NCBI GenBank assembly: GCA_965153455.1
Contig: OZ234494.1
Span: 7,254,001-7,318,000 of the forward strand
DNA: 64,000 nt
Origin: Sphagnum compactum
Lineage: Eukaryota > Bryophyta > Sphagnopsida > Sphagnales
Reading direction: 5' to 3'
Shown one piece after another: positions 56,600 through 64,000 of the stretch. Below the pieces are notes generated by a model. The model did no database searches and had not been told where the DNA came from. It was given only the letters and a program-made list of their open reading frames with translations. The position numbers were made by a program, and so were the translations under genes. Numbering within the stretch: position 1 is the stretch's first letter; each line of letters begins with the position of its first letter.

Positions 56600-58710
56600 G
56601 CTTTAAAATAAATAAATGAATAATAAAGCAAAAACACCCAGCAAGCAAGAGAACAACAAAAGAAAAAAGAAAGGACTGAACTCCAAACAAAAGACCACAC
56701 CCAAAAGTGTAGAACGCACAATGGGGAGCCCTAAGAGAAGAAAACATGAAACCCAGGACCTAAACCCATCACCAGTAGCATGAAGCAAGTCTTGCAAGGA
56801 GATGGGCGAAAAACCTAGAAGGACACCAAGCCTAGAAGAGGCCTTGCTTGCTAGCACAACTGCTCGACACAAGATAGTGGTGGTTTGAACTCTCTAAAAA
56901 GCCAATGACACCCTCTGCTTATAAAATGAACGTATAATCGAAAGAAAAGGACCTCTAGAGCCCTTTACTAAGCATATCATGTTGGCACATTGATGAAGGA
57001 AATCATTCGCTTGTTGGTGTAAAAATACAAATATCTTTACTATTAGAGAGATGAAATCATCCTCAGGACGTCGGTTGCGATATGACACAACTTTTGCTTG
57101 AGTTGTAATCGTCACATCCACCTTTTGGGAAGAAGAAATTCCAAAAACAAGATCTACACGAATCGAGTTAGCATCATGTGTGGCCGTGCGCTTTCCCCCA
57201 TGAGCACAACGAAGTAAATGTATCCTTCTTGGATCTATGGCTTGGCCGCATATGCATCGAGAAAGCGATGGGGGAAGCCCAATTTAGTGTGTAGTGTTGA
57301 GAAAAAAATGTTAAAGGCCATCGTAAAATATGAAATGATTGGGCGGGTAGAAATCCAAGCACGTGAACATGGGCCTGCACAAAATCTCAACCGAATGTGA
57401 TGACAATCTGAAGACTACCTTAAGATGATGCTAGAAAATGAGTGCTTGTGCACGTTCTCTAAAAAGATTTCCTAAAGAGAATCCATTTTTCTTTTTGATA
57501 CTTGCTCAAATGGTGGGATGGAAGCTTAAGCAGTTAGAGGTAGAAGGTGATGAGCCCATTTAAAGTGAACCTAGAATAGAAGTGGACTTGAACTATTGGC
57601 CTTAGTAACCCCCAATAAAAATGGGCGGTTGTCCTGCAAAAATTTGGATGTGATGATTGGGGCAATAAACCCCCAATTCCCTGAGTATGTTGTTGAGGCG
57701 ATAACCTCCGCAAAAACAAGACCTACCCCACCCCTAGAGATGGAAAAAAGGTTTATCAACAAACTAGGGGAGCTTTTAAACACTCCAAAGAGCTTGGCCC
57801 TAAGAATCTCCCAAATATGCAAATGAGAGTCGAATAAAAAAAGGTAAGTTTGCACTGAGAATCCAAAAGTGGGAAAAATAATGAAGAAGATAATAAGGCC
57901 TTTATGCGAAACAATGAATGAGAATCCCAAATGCCACCTACACATCCCTAACCTAGGAAGGGCATCTATGTGTTGAACATTATCATCCAAAACGTCATGG
58001 GGAAAAGAAGAAGTGAAAGAAAGGGACCCCAAGGGAACACCCAAAACCTTAATGCCCCCAATAGGGGTAATAAAAACCTGATGGAAGCAACCGCGAAGTA
58101 GACCAAACAACACATTTACGAAGTTAAACTGCAAGGCCTACCAAATCTAATTGGGAAGAAAAATGATGAAAAACCTAAGAGACAACAAAAACATGCCCAA
58201 TGATGTGTCTTTCATCTACAATGGAAGGAAACAAACAAGATGGGAAAAGGGTAGTCGAATTATGAAATGCACGGAAATGAGTTAGGGCAAAAAGAGGACC
58301 ACCTAAAGGATCCCCTTGACAAGTACCAATGGAGGGACTGAAAAACAAACAAATGGCCTTGAGGGAAGTGGTGACTAAAAAAACAAGGAGTTAGGGAGCA
58401 TAGAAGGAACGAATGAAAGGTATGAGTTGAAATAATCACCCATTTGCCACATGCAACTCTTGGAATATAACCCTACAAGAAACAATGTTAAAGGCATTTG
58501 CAATGTCTACCTACAACACCACCCAATCAAGGTGAACATCTAAAGCTACCCGAATACCATGCACCACTGCCTCATAGCCTCCCCAAACTGGTAGCAGCAA
58601 ATGCATTACAAAACTAAACGCAAAGGGTCCTATTCACCAATTGATTTAAAGAATCTCACCTATTGCTATTAACTAACTGCCACTAAAAGGCTTGGCCAAA
58701 GCTAACAGCC
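56600..58710 (-). pseudogene. Dead LINE-type retrotransposon (reverse transcriptase and C-terminal domain)
   Basis: The minus strand carries, in several frames broken by stops, HGIRVALDVHLDWVVL and CRVIFQELHVANG (58560-58410), then GTCQGDPLGGPLFALTHFRA (58330-58266), the RT motif QGDPLGGPL. The catalytic ADD box is mutated (VDERH, about 58215). It continues with GIKVLGVPLG (58060), NNVQH-like and RGGVGLVFAEV blocks (57720) and, after frameshifts, the conserved tail QAKVVSYRNRRPEDDFISL and SFYKQRVSLAF (57100-56897). A (TTTA)-like tail at 56607..56630 on this strand probably marks the 3' end. The 5' half is missing, as usual for LINEs. Confidence 0.8.
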
Positions 58711-59559
58711 TGGTAACACTACGGGCCTTAGTTATATGAAGAGGTGTGATCAAAATCAAATGAGCCAATGGTGATGAAGGACTCAAGGATTGCAATCCGT
58801 TTTGTGGTCATTTTCACTTTTTCATAAAAAGGACTTTTGGGATGAATTTTTTTGCAATATGTTACTAAAAATACATATAATATTTTCAATACATCACATT
58901 TGTTTTATTAACTTTTCATGAATAACTAAGAAGTTTTTTTAAATGTACAAATTTTACCAAATTATGCGTTTCATTTTCAATTTTTATCTTAATTTCAAAT
59001 TTTATGAAAATATGTTAATTATTTAATTTTTTATTTTATTGTTTCATAAACTACAACTTTGTTTTAAATGTCATGGACATTACACCCCATTTACATGTGG
59101 TAAAGGACTCTTGAAAATTTGAAATTTAGTTCAATAAATTTTTAAAATTTTAAAATTTCACAACTTCCAAATTGTGAGTGTTTTTGAGTGTGGATAATCA
59201 ATTAACATCATCTCAAAAAAAATTCATCAAATTTTTTTTATAAAGAGATTCTTTAACTTAATAATTTACAAAATTGACTATTTTTTATACAATTGTTGTT
59301 CAAGTTCAAATGTCTTTTATTAAAACCAAAACTCAAAAAAAAAAATTGAATTTTTTTTTGAATTCTTCAGCATTCATAATTAGTCATTTAGCATTACATT
59401 CCATGATTAACATGGCATTAAAGTGACACCACAAAAATATATCTAACAAAATTACAGTTTTTATAGACATTTAATAATCACCTAACATGTTTTTTGGTTC
59501 ATTTCATTGTGATTGCACTCAAAGTAGTTAATACCTATGGGTTAGCACTACTTATTATC

Positions 59560-59790
59560 TACCTGCCTATTATGTACTACATACATACCTACCTACCTAC
59601 TAGATAAAGGTAGTACATACCTACTTAATTACCTACTACGTATTTAATACTAAATACTTACCTACCTACTTACAATTTATTATTAGGTTTAGGTACTACT
59701 TACTTATTACTTACCAAAACTAGGTACCTACTAGGTTACTAGGTAGGTTTTAAGTTATTAGGTAAGTACCTAGGTACCTAACTTATAAAA
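59560..59790. repeat. TACC/TAGG tetranucleotide-rich zone
   Basis: Irregular CTACCTA, TACTTAC and GGTAGGT words with several local palindromes such as ACCTAGGT. Confidence 0.75.
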
Positions 59791-59850
59791 TAGGTTAGAA
59801 AAACATGTTTATGTCAATATGGTGAAAATTTTTGTCATGTAAAAATCATG

Positions 59851-60010
59851 TGGTGCAATGGTTAAATGTGGGTTAAGGATTTCTACCTTCAATGTGGAGG
59901 TGACGGGTTCAAGTCCTCACATTTGCAACTTAGTGAACTAGCTTAATTAGTTTAGCTTGTTAGCTAAGTTAGCCTACATTCCTAGGTAGGTTAGGGCATA
60001 CATTCCTAAT
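59851..60010 (+). mobile_element. tRNA-derived SINE-like unit
   Basis: TGGTGCAATGG (59851..59861) fits a Pol III A box and GGTTCAAGTCC (59906..59916) fits a B box, 45 bp apart as in a tRNA. A LTR-less, AT-rich body follows (TTAGCTAAGTTAGCC). Related units lie at 36383 and 63567. Confidence 0.5.
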
Positions 60011-63000
60011 ATATAGGCTAGGTTTTTTGCCTTTCTACCATGTGTTTACATGCCACGTGTTTACATGGCATTGGTGGAGAACATATTTATTTCATATTTA
60101 ATGAATTATATCCAACAGCCATAATTTATGGATTTCATCAAGCACTGATGACCTCCATGACTTTATAATTACAAAGGCATAGTTGTAAATTGTCTTGCGA
60201 TTAAGGCACATTAACGACTAGGTGTCCTAAATGACGTCCTTTTCGATTACACAGTCATGTAGTCATAGACGTCTTCCATGACTAACAACATAGTCATAAA
60301 TCAAGTTGCAAAAGACAATTTTTCTTGTACTGTACAATCAATGATAAATTTTCCATGAAATTTTACACACATAAAATAAACCATAAAAACCAATTTTCCC
60401 ATCAAAGTTTTCAATTTTTAATTCATGAGGTTGTGGAATTTAGATAGAATGATTTTAAAATGTTCATTAGTACATTTTGTTGATGATTATGATTTTTTTC
60501 GGTTGAAAAATGTTCTTCCATTGAAGATTTATTTGGGCTAAGTGTTTTTGTAATCATTTGACAAAAATAAGATGAAGTTTTGAAAAAAATTTAAATGAAA
60601 AATTGTTGTCAAATAAGGGTTTTCTAAAAACCTTTATTGAATTACTGGTGTAAATTTACACAAATGTACAATTATGTGTCAATTTCATATTCATGATTCT
60701 TGTGACTTCTTTTAATTTTGAAGCCCAAATAAGTTATATTTGATCTGTAAAATAATTCAAAGTGAGTGAAATCTTATGTGTTGTGACTTTTGATATTATA
60801 TGTAGTTCTAAATTTCCTTCAAATTGTGTACATCGTAGTGTGCATTCACCCCATCACATGTCATTTCATGGCATGGGCCATTTTACCATCTCATGAGCTA
60901 GGCACATAACTTACAACCATTTCAAAGTGGGTGCCAAGGAGGGATTGTGGATTTATTACATTATAGGGATGTTAGATATATTTAATATTGCAATGGTTTT
61001 GTAGGTGTCAATGCCATCCTAGTTGTCATGTGTATTAAAGGTTGGCAAGTTTGTGTGAACTTTAGAGGGGCAATTTGGAAATGCCAGTGGGACAACTTTT
61101 AAATGTTCAACAAAATGTAATTGACTACATAGGACTAAGGAGTTTTTTTTAGACCAATGGGGTTGTTGAATATGGTTGTTTGAATTTGTTATTTTAACCA
61201 TGCTTGAATTAACACACAATTTATGTGTAAGTACTATTTACAAACATGGGTTTACCCTTGATCCCTTTTGTACTTTGTTTATCTTAGCAATCCACAAGTG
61301 TGTATTTTCCTTGAGTTTAATTGGCACCATGTCAGTTTCACTTGGATTCCACTCACACTTAGGTTGCATTGCACCCAAATTCCACATAGATTCATGTAGG
61401 TTATGGATATGTTAGGATAAAATGTGCATAGGCCCTAGCATTGTAATCTTAATATATTATTTGTCTCCTATGTCCATTTCTTTGTTGAAGTAGGCATTTA
61501 GGGCCTATTCATGGTGGCCGTAGAAACTAGTTATTCTTTCATAGTTCACATCACCATTGGTTTTTGCACTTTTTCTCAATATGTATGACTATTCAATGAA
61601 CTTGTTTTGACATCGGGATAGAGTCCTTCCATTGCACCTATAAATTTCAATATTGGATTCTAAGTGGATGTCATACGTACATAATTATGTGAACCTCTGA
61701 ATGCTACCACATGTGAAACATGCCTGGTTGCATTTTTTATAGTCAATTTTTATCTCATTCTTCTTGTGGGGTTCTCTTTATGGTCCCTTTCGTTTGTTCC
61801 ATTTAATTCCATAAAATAATGGGGTTCTAAGCTTTTGTTCCAAGGTTGTTTTGAGTAGTAGAAACAATGGTCAACTTTTTAAATTATGTATGTTGTGTCA
61901 TCATTGGTCTTCATGGGTCATGTACATGTTCATGTGGTCTAGTCTTCAAGTGATCATGGATGCATGAATTTTAATCTTATAATATCGGCCTTATGATTTC
62001 TGGTCTTCTAATATATGGCATTTAGTTTCTTAATACCCATGAATGTCAGATGTAGTTTTCATACTAGGATCATTGAATCTTCCCATTGGGCTTGGAAATG
62101 CCACATATATTCCAAAGATTTGATTTCAATATCATATCCTTAAACATTGCCTTATAATGAACATTTCCTTTCATGCAACTAAACTTTTTTTTGCACGTTG
62201 TGCCATGAAAAAATGAACTAGATGTCTTATTGGAACCTAGACTCTTTACACCATATTATCATACCCTTCATTGACCTACCCCTTCATGGTAGTCCATTTT
62301 GGTTGATTGCATAACCCCTGACCTAAAGTCAGTGCATTAAAATGCATCAAGATGTAAATGATTTAAACCTTAATTTGATGGACATATATCCTCAGATTGC
62401 TCCAAGTTTATTTTTTGTAGTTTAAAGCCTCCATCCATTGTTATGCTCTGATGCATATAGGTCTATCAACTAGTGTTTGGATAGATCATAATCAAGATAA
62501 ACAAAGAAAATAGAATAAACCAACTACCTTTCATATATATGTTGCCTCACATTCAACAACCGAGAACCAATACAAAGGGCTTAAGCTCCTTTACTACAAA
62601 GGACATGCCGCTTTCTACACTTGGATATTCAAGGAAAACACATTCAACATATACCTAGCCTATGAAGGATTCCTTATTTATTCATGGGATTTAGCCAAAT
62701 TTTACATTAACCTAAAAAAATTTGTAAAATAGTACCTAAGTTGTAAGTTTGTGGGCATCATCCACCATGGTGCCCTTTACCAAGACATGACTGATATTTG
62801 GTATGCATGAAAGGTAGGTATTGAAACCAACCTATGCATGGTGTATGCATGATGTTTGCATGTTCCATTTCTCCACACCAAAATATTTTCCTTCTTGAAA
62901 AATTATATGTTTTACATACACAAAACCATGGGATTTGTGGTCAATAGCCTCTAGGTTATTTTGGATTTGTTTGATACATTTTATCATATTGGTTCTATTT

Positions 63001-63554
63001 GGATTTAATTTCTAGCCAATTAATTAATCATTTTGGTTCATTTAGAGGATTTGGCGAATATGATTTTTTCTTAAGGTGTAGTTGTTTATCCAATTTTTTG
63101 TGGTATTAGATGTGCAATCTAACCTATATCCATACATTTATTATCCATTAATTGAATCCTAATATGTGTGCCACCTATTGTGTTTGAAAATTCTTTTTTA
63201 TGAAATTTGTTTTTGGCAAAAGGACCTCAAAAAGGACAATAGTCCTACATGCAAAGTAAACAAATTGGTTTGTTAAATGTCGTTTGGATCGACATTTCAA
63301 CTTGTACATTTATATCTACACTTACATGAAATGTAAATCCTAAAATATATATACATACGACATTAATTTGTATTTTGCAAAATTCCCAAAAAATAATTTT
63401 CAAATATAATTGTTGCCAATAAAATTCAAACCCTATCCAACCTATTTTCTTCCCACCAACACCATAGGAAAATCATGTCCACAATGACTTCATTGCCCTA
63501 GAATTATGCAACTTATGTGCAGCTATGTTGCAACTTATATTCATGTTGATATGA

Positions 63555-63665
63555 GGGGAGGCAAGGGGTTCAAACCTTCACACTTACACCATAAGTTGAT
63601 AAGTTAAATTGGCTAGGTGGCCTAAGTTATTTAAATAACCTAACTTAGGTTCTTAATTTACTAAT
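63555..63665 (+). mobile_element. Partial SINE-like unit (B box and tail only)
   Basis: GGTTCAAACCT at 63567..63577 with downstream GGCTAGGTGGCCTAAGTTA resembles the tails of the units at 36.4 and 59.9 kb. The A box is not recognisable. Confidence 0.35.
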
Positions 63666-64000
63666 AATGATTTAGCTATGAATTCACAAATCCCTATTCA
63701 TTAAAGGGTTGGCCACTTTCACCTTAATAATTTTTTATAGTTCATTCAAAATTAAATAAAACGTAGAGTGAACACATATTGATGTAGTGCTACAATATTT
63801 ATTGTTCCTTTGAATATAATTATGAACATTGTGTTTCTTTAGGTATTTTGCATGTTGTATGTAATAATATTTTTGCATCGATTGGAAATTTGCCCATGTC
63901 AATTAAACTTGTAGACATTGTCACACCTTTTGAAACAATGGGAAAAAATTATGTTGTAGCGTTTTTAAATGATAAGCTCCAACAACGAAAAATGTGATGG

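Larger units (their letters stand above)
58720..64000. other. AT-rich stretch without a recognisable gene
   Basis: Contains a TACC/TAGG tetranucleotide-rich zone (59560..59790) and SINE-like units at 59851 and 63555. No coding pattern is supported on either strand. Confidence 0.6.

Overview
The window reads as gene-poor, AT-rich nuclear DNA of a land plant. The evidence is two well-formed plant genes with GT-AG introns (an EXO70 exocyst subunit and a class-3 lipase of the plant diacylglycerol-lipase-like type), a small intron-containing gene whose C-terminus resembles a PSY sulfated-peptide hormone, a decayed copy of plastid-type translation initiation factor IF-2, a fragment of mitochondrial small-subunit rRNA, and a heavy load of degraded retroelements, a Helitron relic, SINE-like units and tandem repeats. 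Which plant it is cannot be settled from the sequence; the style (few genes, much degenerate repeat, an unusual Penelope-like reverse transcriptase) would suit a fern, lycophyte, bryophyte or gymnosperm better than a compact flowering-plant genome, but that is a guess.

Layout. 1-16 kb: no convincing gene; tandem repeats (241-488, 5556-5807, 8640-9430, 14864-15055, 15957-16440), two dispersed repeat families, a possible Helitron 3' end (10964-10997) and a nuclear copy of mitochondrial rrn18 (13060-13129). 16.9-18.0 kb (minus): 3' half of a Penelope-like retroelement. 18.2-20.5 kb (minus): two-exon EXO70 gene, with a repeat-rich leader/promoter up to about 21.4 kb. 21.9-30 kb: AT-rich desert with a cluster of captured or decayed gene pieces on the minus strand (IF-2, then a cation-diffusion-facilitator exon pair). 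30.5-33.3 kb: small relics of a nuclear poly(A)-binding protein and an amidase, and a short Penelope-like insertion with perfect 11-bp target duplications. 38.7-41.8 kb (plus): dead Helitron Rep/helicase gene. 42.5-44.4 kb: a GATGAT minisatellite followed by a doubly duplicated leader region. 44.5-48.9 kb (plus): nine-exon lipase gene. 53.8-54.9 kb (plus): five-exon model of a secreted PSY-like peptide precursor. 56.6-58.7 kb (minus): dead LINE reverse transcriptase. 58.7-64 kb: AT-rich, TACC-rich, with SINE-like units.

The three apparently intact genes are independent units. EXO70 tethers secretory vesicles, the lipase would act on mono/diacylglycerols, and the PSY-like product would be a secreted, sulfated signal. 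No operon-like or co-regulated system is visible. The most interesting items are the PSY-like precursor with a stretched motif and a broken duplicate exon, the Penelope-like element with a short recent insertion elsewhere in the window, and the adjoining IF-2 and CDF gene fragments that look transposon-captured. Exon coordinates were worked out by hand from phase and splice-site agreement; no database search was run.
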